This document shows positions 17,876 through 25,115 of a stretch of 64,000 nucleotides of DNA, in pieces (position 1 is the first letter of the stretch; each line of letters starts with the position of its first letter). The DNA is from an uncultured Collinsella sp. (GTDB lineage Bacteria > Actinomycetota > Coriobacteriia > Coriobacteriales > Coriobacteriaceae). Under the pieces are notes generated by a model. It worked only from the letters and a program-made list of their open reading frames with translations. It was not told the origin of the DNA and made no database searches. The translations under genes were made by a program, and so were the position numbers. The stretch lies in the NCBI GenBank assembly GCA_900546115.1, contig URBQ01000004.1:20167-84166 (forward strand), read 5' to 3'.

Positions 17876-19682
17876 GTGCCTCGCCTCCTTCCTGAGTTTG
17901 AGCTTGCGTTGCGGATGCCTCGGTGTCGGCCTCGATGGCCCCTTCGCCCTCGGCGCTCATCTTGTTTTGCGAGGTAAAGGTCTCGCGGTAGATCTCGCTT
18001 GTCTTAAGCAGCTCGTCATGGTTGCCGATCTGCGCGATGCGGCCGCCCTCCATGACGATGATGCGGTCTGCGTCCTGCACGGAGCTGATGCGCTGGGCGA
18101 TGATGAGCTTGGTCGTGTTGGGCAGATAGCTTGCCAGCCCTGCGCGGATCTTGGCGTCGGTCTTGGTGTCGACGGCGCTGGTGGAGTCGTCCAGGATCAA
18201 GATCTTGGGGCGACGCAGCAGGGCGCGTGCAATGCACAGGCGCTGCTTCTGACCGCCCGAAACATTAGAGCCGCCCTGTTCGATCCAGGTGTCGTAGCCC
18301 TTGGGGAAACCGTCGACAAACTCGTCGGCGCAGGCCAGATGCGCTGCCTCGCGGACTTCCTCGTCGGTGGCGTTCGGGTCGCCCCAACGCAGGTTCTCGG
18401 CGACGGTGCCGCTAAACAGCACGTTTTTCTGCAGCACCATGGCGACCTGGTGACGCAGCGCGTCCAGGTCGTAGTCGCGCACGTCCACGCCGCCCACGCG
18501 CACAGCGCCTTCGGTGGTGTCGTACAGGCGGGCGATGAGGTTAACGAGCGTGGACTTGGCCGAGCCGGTGCCGCCGATGATGCCGATGGTCTCGCCGCTC
18601 GTAATGTGCAGGTCGATATCGTCGAGCGCCTGGCGCTTCGCATGCTTGGAATACTTAAAGCTCACGTGGTCAAAGTCGATGGAACCGTCGGCAACCTCGA
18701 GCACGGGCTCGGCGGGATCGGCGATCGTGGGCTCGGCGGCCAGCACCTCGGCAATGCGGTGTGCCGATTCGTCGGCCATGGTCACCATGACAAAGATCAT
18801 CGACAGCTGCATCAGGCTCATGAGAATCTGGAAACCATAGGTAAAGGTCGAGGAGAGCTGGCCCACGTCGAACAGCGTGCCCTGGCTCGTGATGATGAGC
18901 TTGGAGCCCAGGTAGATGATGACGACAAACGCGCCGTTGACGCAGATGTTCATCATGGGGTTGTTAAAGGCGAGCAGCTTCTCGGCGCGGGTGAAGTCCA
19001 TCTGGACGTCGCGCGCGGCGGTCGCGAACTTCTCCTTCTCAAAGTCTTCGCGCACATAGCTCTTGACCACGCGCATGCCGGTGACGTTTTCCTCGACGGA
19101 CTCGTTAAGGGCATCGTACTTGTGGAACACGCGCGAGAAGATGGGGCGCACCTTAAAGATGATAAAGAACAGTCCAAAGCCCAGCAGCGGAATGATGACC
19201 AGGTAGACCATGGCGACGCTGCCGCCCATGATAAATGCCATGGTAAAGGCGAAGATCAAGACCAGCGGCGCGCGCACGGCGATACGGATGATCATCATAA
19301 AGGCCTGCTGAACGTTGTTGATGTCGGTGGTCAGACGCGTGACGAGTGAGGAACTCGAGAACTCATCGATGTTGGCAAAGCTGAACGTCTGGATCTTGTA
19401 GAACAGGTCGTGACGCAGGTTCTTGGCGAACCCGCAGCTCGCATGGCTGCAGGTGACGCCGGCCGCGGCGCCAAAAGCAAGCGACGTCAGCGCGATGAGC
19501 ACCAAAAAGCCTGCGGTGGGAAGCATCTCGGCTACGGTGGCGCCGTCTTTGATAGCGTCGATCAGGTTGGCGGTGATGAATGGAATCAGCATCTCGCAGA
19601 GCACCTCGCCAAGCACGAGCAACGGCGTGGCAACGGTGACTTTCATATAGTCGCGGATGCTGCCCATGAGGGTTTTAATCAT
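17868..19682 (-). CDS. heterodimeric ABC exporter subunit with degenerate ATP site
   Basis: A 604-residue exporter half-transporter. Its membrane domain spans about 1-310. In the nucleotide-binding domain Walker A reads GGTGSAKST (Ala in place of the usual Gly), the signature is VSGGQKQR, and Walker B reads ILILDDSTSAVD, with Asp replacing the catalytic Glu. The C-terminal tail (about 565-604) is rich in E, A and T and ends QTQEGGEAHE. The Asp substitution marks the non-hydrolysing site of heterodimeric exporters and fits the altered signature of the partner. The ATG at 19682 follows GGGAGGAA. It overlaps the marR gene by 8 bp upstream and the partner by 8 bp downstream, so the three are translationally coupled. 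Confidence 0.92.
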   Translation of the reverse strand: MIKTLMGSIRDYMKVTVATPLLVLGEVLCEMLIPFITANLIDAIKDGATVAEMLPTAGFLVLIALTSLAFGAAAGVTCSHASCGFAKNLRHDLFYKIQTFSFANIDEFSSSSLVTRLTTDINNVQQAFMMIIRIAVRAPLVLIFAFTMAFIMGGSVAMVYLVIIPLLGFGLFFIIFKVRPIFSRVFHKYDALNESVEENVTGMRVVKSYVREDFEKEKFATAARDVQMDFTRAEKLLAFNNPMMNICVNGAFVVIIYLGSKLIITSQGTLFDVGQLSSTFTYGFQILMSLMQLSMIFVMVTMADESAHRIAEVLAAEPTIADPAEPVLEVADGSIDFDHVSFKYSKHAKRQALDDIDLHITSGETIGIIGGTGSAKSTLVNLIARLYDTTEGAVRVGGVDVRDYDLDALRHQVAMVLQKNVLFSGTVAENLRWGDPNATDEEVREAAHLACADEFVDGFPKGYDTWIEQGGSNVSGGQKQRLCIARALLRRPKILILDDSTSAVDTKTDAKIRAGLASYLPNTTKLIIAQRISSVQDADRIIVMEGGRIAQIGNHDELLKTSEIYRETFTSQNKMSAEGEGAIEADTEASATQAQTQEGGEAHE

Positions 19683-20178
19683 CCAGTTCCTCCCAGGTTA
19701 CACGGATTTTCTCGAGCATTTCGGCGAGCTGCTCGCGCTCGTCGTGGGTGAGGGCACTAAAGGCCTGCTCTCTAAAGCGAATGCGGGCCGCCTGGTCGAT
19801 GCGGGCGTTTTCCCGGCCGGTTTCGGTCAGGCGAATGGTGAGTTGCCGTCGATCCTTGGGGTTACGGCTGCGCTCGATGAGGCCGTTGAGCTCGAGCTTG
19901 GACAGGATCTCGGAAAGCGATCCCGGCTTGAGGTCAAAGTGCATGCCGAGCTCCTGCTGCGACATCTCGCCGCCGGGTTGCTTGGCCAGCAGGCAGATGA
20001 TGGGCGCCTTGCCGGACACGCCTCCGCCATGAAAGTGCATGTAATGGCCGCAAAAGCCCAGGCCATTGAGGATGCGCTTGGCAAGCTTATCCTGCTCGCT
20101 CATCGCGGGCGGCTGGTCTGCCGGCTGCGAGGGGTCGCCGCCGGGTTCGTGCGGATAGACGAGTGGTTCAACACACAT
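19675..20178 (-). CDS. MarR-family regulator of the downstream ABC exporter
   Basis: A 167-residue winged helix-turn-helix protein. The core is APIICLLAKQPGGEMSQQELGMHFDLKPGSLSEILSKLELNGLIERSRNPKDRRQLTIRLTETG, with the DxR wing (DRR). The N-terminal 25 residues are Pro-rich and outside the core. AAAGGAG lies about 12 bases before the ATG at 20178, a long spacing, so the exact start is slightly uncertain. It is first in the marR-ABC-ABC operon and overlaps the next gene. Three tandem 20-bp repeats just upstream are the likely autoregulatory operators. Confidence 0.9.
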   Translation of the reverse strand: MCVEPLVYPHEPGGDPSQPADQPPAMSEQDKLAKRILNGLGFCGHYMHFHGGGVSGKAPIICLLAKQPGGEMSQQELGMHFDLKPGSLSEILSKLELNGLIERSRNPKDRRQLTIRLTETGRENARIDQAARIRFREQAFSALTHDEREQLAEMLEKIRVTWEELDD

Positions 20179-20200
20179 GTCGCTGCATTGCTCCTTTCTT

Positions 20201-20283
20201 TAGTTAGGTAGAGGGATTGTTTTGTACCTAAGTGATTCTAGAGGTACCTAACTGATTGTCAAGGTACCGAATTGATTTTGATT
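20201..20283 (-). promoter_or_regulatory. tandem 20-bp operator-like repeats upstream of marR
   Basis: GTACC(T/G)AA(N)TGATT is present at 20224, 20244 and 20264, an exact 20-bp period (two helical turns). The complementary core TAGTTAGGTA lies at 20201-20210, giving one site in the opposite orientation next to the marR ribosome binding site. The position and phasing suit cooperative MarR binding. A separate REP-like hairpin TGGTGCAA/TTGCACCA follows at 20283-20313. Confidence 0.65.
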
Positions 20284-20482
20284 GGTGCAAGGGTGGCAGG
20301 CTACTTTGCACCATGTGCAAAGCCTTCTAAGGCCAAGTTTCTGCAATAAGAAGCATCAGAAAAATTCTAAGAACAAAATAGCGCCCAAACTTGGTCTTAC
20401 ATCCGAAGGGAAGACTTAGATTGCGCTGCGCTACACTAAGTCGCACTATGGCGCCGCCGCGCCCGACCCAAGGGGGACACTC

Positions 20483-21307
20483 ATGAAGAACACTCAGCTG
20501 CTGCTGATTAACGATATGTGCGGCTACGGCAAGGTCGCGCTTTCCGCCATGCTGCCGGTGCTGTCGCACATGGGCTACCGTATCCATAACTTGCCGACGG
20601 CACTTGTGTCCGATACGCTCAACTATCCCAAGTTCTACATCCACGACACCACGGAGTACGTGCGTCAGAGTCTTGCCATCTGGGAAGAGCTCGGCTTTGA
20701 GTTCGACGCCATCTCGACCGGCTTTATCGTGACTGAGGAAGAGACGCGCATCATCTCGGACTTTTGCCACCGCCGCGCGCAAAAGGGCACCAAGGTGTTC
20801 GTCGACCCCATCATGGGCGACAACGGCAAGCTCTATGCCGGTGTGCCCGAGTCCACGATTGGCCTTATGCGCAGCCTGGTCGAATGCGCCGACTATGCGG
20901 TGCCCAACTATACCGAGGCATGCCTACTCACCGATACGCCTATCGTCGAAGAGATTACGGCTGATGAGGCTCATGCACTCGTAGACGCCATGCTCGCGCT
21001 GGGCACCAGGTCGGTGGTCATTACGAGCGCCAAGGTGGACGGCAAGAACGCCGTGGTGGGCTATGACCATGTGGCGGGCGAGTATTTCACGATCCCCTTC
21101 GAGCTGATCCCGGTGTATTTCCCGGGTACGGGCGATACGTTCTCGGCCGTGCTTATGGGTCGCGTGATGAGCGGTTGGACGCTTCAGCGTGCCACGGCCG
21201 ACGCTATGCGCGTGGTGGCCGAGCTCATCGAGCGCAATGCCGACCAAGAGGACAAGTCGGCCGGCCTTCCCATCGAGGCCTGCCTGGACGTGATCGACCA
21301 TGAGTAA
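20483..21307 (+). CDS. pyridoxal/pyridoxamine kinase (PdxY/PdxK family)
   Basis: A 274-residue ribokinase-fold kinase that phosphorylates the 5'-hydroxyl of B6 vitamers in the salvage pathway. Visible family features are the N-terminal INDMCGYGKVALSAMLPVLSHMGY, VFVDPIMGDNGKLY, the VPNYTEACLLT segment, and the anion-hole/catalytic motif PGTGDTFSAVLMG, where the catalytic base is the Asp in GTGD. Length is normal. The ATG at 20483 follows AAGGGGG. The next gene (21300) overlaps its 3' end by 8 bp, indicating coupling. Pyridoxamine kinase rather than pyridoxal kinase is possible; the choice is not decidable here. Confidence 0.86.
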   Translation: MKNTQLLLINDMCGYGKVALSAMLPVLSHMGYRIHNLPTALVSDTLNYPKFYIHDTTEYVRQSLAIWEELGFEFDAISTGFIVTEEETRIISDFCHRRAQKGTKVFVDPIMGDNGKLYAGVPESTIGLMRSLVECADYAVPNYTEACLLTDTPIVEEITADEAHALVDAMLALGTRSVVITSAKVDGKNAVVGYDHVAGEYFTIPFELIPVYFPGTGDTFSAVLMGRVMSGWTLQRATADAMRVVAELIERNADQEDKSAGLPIEACLDVIDHE

Positions 21308-21629
21308 CGCTGGCGAGAACGGTGCCAAGCCTGCGTGCGGGGACAAGCCGCTCGGCGCGCCGCGTGGCAAGCGTCCGCGTATCCGCATTAGCTGCGTGGA
21401 CCAGCTGGGAACGTGCCGCTGCCATCACGGCCACAAGCCGGGCGATGTCTTTGACTTTGACCGAGACCGCGGCAAGATGTGCGCCATGGCCTGCCATGTG
21501 GGCTTTCCCTATATCGATATCCTGCGCTATGGCGGAATCGTGCCCGGCAACGAGCCCGGTACGGCAAAGTTCTGCTGCCCCGAGATTGATACGCTGAACG
21601 TCTGGCTTGCCGAGATCGTCGACGAGTAA
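21300..21629 (+). CDS. TIGR04076-like small Cys-rich protein
   Basis: A 109-residue soluble protein. The core resembles TIGR04076 proteins: a beta strand with a Cys pair (CVDQLGTCRCHHGHKPGDVFDFD), then MCAMACHVGFPYIDILRYGG, then FCCPEIDTLNVWLAEIV. The eight cysteines and His pairs suggest metal or redox chemistry, but the function of the family is unknown to me. The first about 25 residues are low-complexity and basic. The start ATG at 21300 lies within the kinase gene, so it is probably translated by coupling. Its last 17 bases including the stop are duplicated at 23316, at the head of a 246-bp direct repeat. Confidence 0.7.
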   Translation: MSNAGENGAKPACGDKPLGAPRGKRPRIRISCVDQLGTCRCHHGHKPGDVFDFDRDRGKMCAMACHVGFPYIDILRYGGIVPGNEPGTAKFCCPEIDTLNVWLAEIVDE

Positions 21630-21857
21630 CCGAGCGAGGATTTTCTCCCGTCGAAATATCGAGCGTGGATTATCTCCCGTTTTGGGCGCAATTTCGCACT
21701 CAAAGTGGGAGATAGTCCTCGCTCGATTTGTATGCGAGAATCCCGACCTCACTTATGCCCATGCTTAGGCGCACGCGTCGTTGTTCTGTGCGCGAGTAAG
21801 CTCAAATTTCTGCATTTCATCCAATTTCGGTACTAAAAATCTCTGCATTTCATCGAT
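21612..21857. repeat. 246-bp direct repeat, copy 1 (left of the ATPase gene)
   Basis: This segment and 23316-23561 have equal length and are collinear, with roughly four in five bases the same by eye. Both begin GAGATCGTCGACGAGTA, contain a hairpin (here a 19-bp arm at 21660-21678 paired with 21707-21725), then GATTTGTAT, GTGCGCGAGTAAG and two copies of a TGCATTTCAT-type block, and end TGCATTTCATCGAT. Copy 1 includes the 3' end of the TIGR04076-like gene. Confidence 0.85.
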
Positions 21858-21886
21858 AATAGTCGATATAAATATCTGCATTTCAT
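21811..21886. promoter_or_regulatory. iteron-like blocks with 33-bp period upstream of the ATPase gene
   Basis: TGCATTTCAT occurs at 21811, 21844 and 21877, exactly 33 bp apart and immediately upstream of the ATPase start at 21910. On the complementary strand the same DNA would encode an 11-residue periodic peptide with the core DEMQ(K/R)F. Two blocks recur with the same 33-bp spacing at 23515 and 23548 in the second direct repeat. They may be operator iterons or the eroded end of a coding repeat. Confidence 0.55.
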
Positions 21887-21909
21887 TTATCGAGGCGATG
21901 GGAGAGCTT

Positions 21910-23271
21910 ATGTTGCGCAGGAAAATCGCTGATGAGCTTGATTGTTGGCAGAGATCCATTGAACGAAAGGCGTTGTTTGTCACGGGTTCTCGCCAAATCG
22001 GTAAGAGCTACTCGATTCGCGAGTTCGGTAAGTCAAACTACGCAACCTATATCGAGCTCAATCTCGCGGAAAATCGCCAGGCAAAAGATGCTCTTCTCGA
22101 GGCACGGGATGCCGATGATTTCATCAGCAGGGTGACGCTTCTTTCGGGAAAGCCGATAGCGCCAGGCAAAACGCTCGTGTTTATCGATGAGGTCCAAGAG
22201 GCCCCCGACATCATGACGATGGCGAAGTTCCTTGTCGAGGACGACCGTTGCCGCTGGGCATTCTCGGGGTCCATGCTCGGGACCCAGTTCAAGGGCGTCA
22301 GGTCTTATCCCGTGGGGTATGTCCATGAGCTCAGGATGTTCCCGCTGGATTTTGAGGAGTTCAGCTGGGCAATCGGGGTGAGCGAAGAGGCGCGGCGCTC
22401 GATTTGCGATGCGTGCCGCAACGAGACGTCGGTTCCTGGTTATATTCACGACGCAATGATGGCAAACTTCAGGACCTATATCGTCGTCGGCGGTATGCCG
22501 GAGATCGTGCAGCGCTTCCTCGACACGCAGGGTGATCTGGCATCTGTCCGCCAGCTCCAGTCCGAGCTGAACGGGCAATACCGTCGGGATATCTCGAAAT
22601 ACGCGAACGGGCGCGCGCTCCAGGTGCAGAGTATCTTCGACCAGCTTCCTGTCATGCTGGAGGGCGAGAACAAGCGTTTTGTGCTCAACTCGATCGACCC
22701 CAAGGCCCATTTCGAGAAGTACCAGCGCGACTTCGTCTGGCTCGTCGATGCCGGCGTCGCCCTCAAGACCGATATCGTAACCGAGCCAAAGTCCCCGCTG
22801 CTTAAGACAGCGCGACCGTCCCAGTTCAAACTGTACCAGTCCGATACCGGGATGCTGATGGCCCGTTATCCCATCGGGGTCGCTCAGGCGGCGTACCTCG
22901 ACAGCAAGGAGCCCAACCTCGGCGGCGTGTACGAAAACGTGGTGGCTCAGCAGCTGGCTGCCCAGGGAAGAGGGCTGTATTACTACCAGACCAAGAAACG
23001 GGGCGAGGTCGATTTCGTGATTGACGGCCCGGATGGGACGGCTGTGCCCATCGAGGTTAAATCGGGGATGTATTACCATGCGCACGCCGCGTTGAACCAT
23101 GTGCTTGAAACGGCCGAGTATGGCGTAAAGCGCGGGATTGTTTTCTCGAGAGGCAACGTTGAGCGTGACGGGGGCGTTCTCTATCTGCCTCTGTATGCGA
23201 CTTGGACCCTTCCGGATGTTTTGGGCGACTTCCGTGCCGAGGGGATAAAACTGGAGGTCAAACCTGTCTAG
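21910..23271 (+). CDS. AAA_14/DUF4143-type ATPase
   Basis: A 453-residue P-loop ATPase of the AAA_14 plus DUF4143 family common in anaerobes and archaea. The N-terminus is MLRRKIADELDCWQ, Walker A is VTGSRQIGKSYSI, and Walker B is TLVFIDEVQEAPDI. The C-terminal DUF4143 region ends with a nuclease-fold-like block, GEVDFVIDGPDGTAVPIEVKSG. The ATG at 21910 has GGGAGAG 4-5 bases upstream and gives the family-typical N-terminus; earlier in-frame starts would read through the iteron repeats. The biochemical role is unknown; mobile-element or defence association has been suggested for the family. The gene stands alone between two 246-bp direct repeats, so it looks like an inserted cassette. Confidence 0.85.
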   Translation: MLRRKIADELDCWQRSIERKALFVTGSRQIGKSYSIREFGKSNYATYIELNLAENRQAKDALLEARDADDFISRVTLLSGKPIAPGKTLVFIDEVQEAPDIMTMAKFLVEDDRCRWAFSGSMLGTQFKGVRSYPVGYVHELRMFPLDFEEFSWAIGVSEEARRSICDACRNETSVPGYIHDAMMANFRTYIVVGGMPEIVQRFLDTQGDLASVRQLQSELNGQYRRDISKYANGRALQVQSIFDQLPVMLEGENKRFVLNSIDPKAHFEKYQRDFVWLVDAGVALKTDIVTEPKSPLLKTARPSQFKLYQSDTGMLMARYPIGVAQAAYLDSKEPNLGGVYENVVAQQLAAQGRGLYYYQTKKRGEVDFVIDGPDGTAVPIEVKSGMYYHAHAALNHVLETAEYGVKRGIVFSRGNVERDGGVLYLPLYATWTLPDVLGDFRAEGIKLEVKPV

Positions 23272-23284
23272 GGTCAGTTCCGAA

Positions 23285-23314
23285 TGCGACAAGGGGACAG
23301 TCCCTTTGTCACAC
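23285..23314. repeat. REP-like palindrome (TGTGACAAAGGGA family)
   Basis: Imperfect 13-bp arms (TGCGACAAGGGGA and TCCCTTTGTCACA) around a short loop, abutting the second 246-bp repeat. It belongs to the same family as 12276-12308. Confidence 0.7.
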
Positions 23315-23315
23315 T

Positions 23316-23561
23316 GAGATCGTCGACGAGTAGCCGAGCGAGGATTTTCTCCCTCCGCGATAATGAGCGTGGATTTTCTTCCGTTTAGAGCGCACTTGAA
23401 CGCTCAAAGTGGGAGAAAAACCACGCTCGATTTGTATATGGGAATTCCGACTTCGCTTATGCCTATGCTTAGACGTTGTCGTCGTTGTGCTGTGCGCGAG
23501 TAAGGTCAAATTTCTACATTTCATCCGATTTATGGCTCTAAAAACTCTGCATTTCATCGAT
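23316..23561. repeat. 246-bp direct repeat, copy 2 (right of the ATPase gene)
   Basis: Collinear with 21612-21857. The internal hairpin arms are 23364-23382 and 23411-23429 and differ from copy 1 in both arms, so pairing is largely kept. The last base of the repeat is the first base of the phosphatase stop codon (TTA at 23561-23563, minus strand). Copy 2 carries the 17-bp end of the TIGR04076-like gene without the rest of that gene. Confidence 0.85.
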
Positions 23562-24007
23562 TACAGCTGCTCGAGCATAGCAGTGCAACCGTCGAGTACG
23601 TCGCGGTAGGTGGCATCGAAGTTGCCGGTGTACCAGGGATCGGCCACGTCGCCGGGGCGCTCGGTCCAATCGAGCAAGCGCGTAATCTTGTCGTCGGGGT
23701 CGTCGCCAAAGATGCGACGCAGGCCCCGCGCGTTCTCGGCATCCATATAGACAATGCGATCCCAGTCGCCATACTCTGCGCGACGCACCTGGCGCGCGCG
23801 GTGGGCAACGACGGGAATCCCGACCTCGCGCAGCTTGGCAACGGTACCGTGGTGCGGCGGGTTGCCGATCTCCTCGGTTGAGGTCGCGGCGGAATCGATG
23901 ACAAACTCCGCCTCGCGCCCGGCGCGGCGCACGAGCTCGGTAAACACCGACTCAGCCATCGTCGAGCGGCAGATATTGCCGTGACAGATAAACAGTACGC
24001 GTTGCAT
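23561..24007 (-). CDS. low-molecular-weight protein tyrosine phosphatase
   Basis: A 148-residue LMW-PTP. The P-loop is FICHGNICRSTMAE (C8-x5-R14-S), and the general-acid Asp lies in the DVADPWY segment near the C-terminus. These enzymes remove phosphate from phosphotyrosine and, in bacteria, often work with tyrosine kinases of capsule or exopolysaccharide export or with stress signalling. No such partner is adjacent here. The ATG at 24007 has an AAAGG site at about 9 bases. It is monocistronic, on the opposite strand to the ATPase cassette, and its stop codon touches the second direct repeat. Confidence 0.92.
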   Translation of the reverse strand: MQRVLFICHGNICRSTMAESVFTELVRRAGREAEFVIDSAATSTEEIGNPPHHGTVAKLREVGIPVVAHRARQVRRAEYGDWDRIVYMDAENARGLRRIFGDDPDDKITRLLDWTERPGDVADPWYTGNFDATYRDVLDGCTAMLEQL

Positions 24008-24067
24008 AGGACGATACCTTTCATATAGAGGGCTGCTAAAGAGTCGAAGCCGGGCGCATACAGAGTT

Positions 24068-24817
24068 TTATTTCTTGGCCAGTTTGAAGTAGCGCTCAAA
24101 TATCAATTCGAAAACGTAATAGAACATCAATCGACTGTCGAGGTCCATGCTGCCCAAGCGGATTTCTTTTTGCACGGTGTAGATAGGGTAGTCGGCTAGT
24201 TTCGAGAGAGAATTTCGAGAAAAGCCGGTGAGTGTGACGACCTTGCATCCGCGCGTTTTGGCTATCGATGTAGCGTCAATAGACACCTGCGTCTCGCCGC
24301 TTACGGAAACGCTGAAGACCAGGTCGTTTTTGCCGAGGAGTTCTGCGTAATGCCTCATGACGTGGCGTTCACTAAGCGTGTCGGTATTCTTGCCCATTAT
24401 TTTGAGCTTTTCAGCCATCTCGAGGCACGGGTATTTCGAAAAGCCCGAGCAGAAGAACACGATATGCGAGGCGTCCTGGATAAGGCTTACAACCGAGTCG
24501 ATGACCCGGTCGTTAATCAGGTCTTTTGTTTGTACGAGCTGGGTGTCGAGCGGAAGTGTCTCGATTGTGAATCGATTGCGGTCGAGCGAGGCGGAATACG
24601 ATTGTTTGAGCTCCGTAAACCCCGAGAAGCCAAGCTTATGAGCAAGCCTGACGATTGTATTGGGAGCGACGAAGAACCGTTCAGCAACGCTCTTAAGCGT
24701 GACATCGTCAATATCATCACGCAGCTCGATGATGTAGCGCATGATCTCGCTTTCGAGATCGTTGAGCTTGCTCTCGCCAGCCCGCACATGATCATAAAAA
24801 GATGCTTGATCTTTCAT
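24068..24817 (-). CDS. RpiR-family transcriptional regulator with SIS domain
   Basis: A 249-residue regulator. The N-terminal HTH_6 domain reads LESEIMRYIIELRDDIDDVTLKSVAERFFVAPNTIVRLAHKLGFSGFTELK, and the C-terminal SIS (sugar isomerase) domain, about 110-240, should bind a phosphosugar (HIVFFCSGFSKYPCLEMAEKL, VFSVSVSGETQ). I chose the ATG at 24817 (MKDQASFYDHV) because it starts just ahead of the helix-turn-helix; the frame stays open for 51 more codons but that part has no domain character. It is divergent from the GH4/PTS pair and so is the likely regulator of alpha-glucoside use, with a 6-phospho-glucoside or glucose-6-phosphate as probable effector. Confidence 0.86.
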   Translation of the reverse strand: MKDQASFYDHVRAGESKLNDLESEIMRYIIELRDDIDDVTLKSVAERFFVAPNTIVRLAHKLGFSGFTELKQSYSASLDRNRFTIETLPLDTQLVQTKDLINDRVIDSVVSLIQDASHIVFFCSGFSKYPCLEMAEKLKIMGKNTDTLSERHVMRHYAELLGKNDLVFSVSVSGETQVSIDATSIAKTRGCKVVTLTGFSRNSLSKLADYPIYTVQKEIRLGSMDLDSRLMFYYVFELIFERYFKLAKK

Positions 24818-24956
24818 AAGATGTTCCAGCCCCTCGCACCTCGTCGTACATATGGTACCGCTTTGTGTAGCCAGGTGAGAAATCGGTAATCGGTCAAGAT
24901 CGCCAATTGCCCATGAACTGGGTAAACGTGCGTGTCTGCCTACACATATCTGTGTC

Positions 24957-24995
24957 GTGAGCGAAATCATGTGTCCCCGTTTCGCATTGGCTCAC
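24957..24995. promoter_or_regulatory. candidate operator in the rpiR/GH4 intergenic region
   Basis: Inverted half-sites GTGAGC (24957-24962) and GCTCAC (24990-24995) enclose a second pair GCGAAA (24961-24966) and TTTCGC (24980-24985). They lie about 120 bp upstream of the GH4 start and 140 bp from the rpiR start. The remainder of the 298-bp gap shows nothing else I can assign. The promoters are not clear. Confidence 0.4.
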
Positions 24996-25115
24996 ACGGG
25001 GACTCGCAAATGACCTTATGTCGCAAAATATCAATCGAAACGAAGCAAGCCGAGGACAACCGCGGAGCCCAAGGTCTTCGAGAACACCGATCAGCCAACC
25101 CTGGAGGGACGGAAC

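Noticed and set aside
21811..23557. 33-bp spaced repeats as a CRISPR array
   Set aside because: Only a core of about 10 bp is conserved, there are two or three units per site, and no cas genes are nearby.
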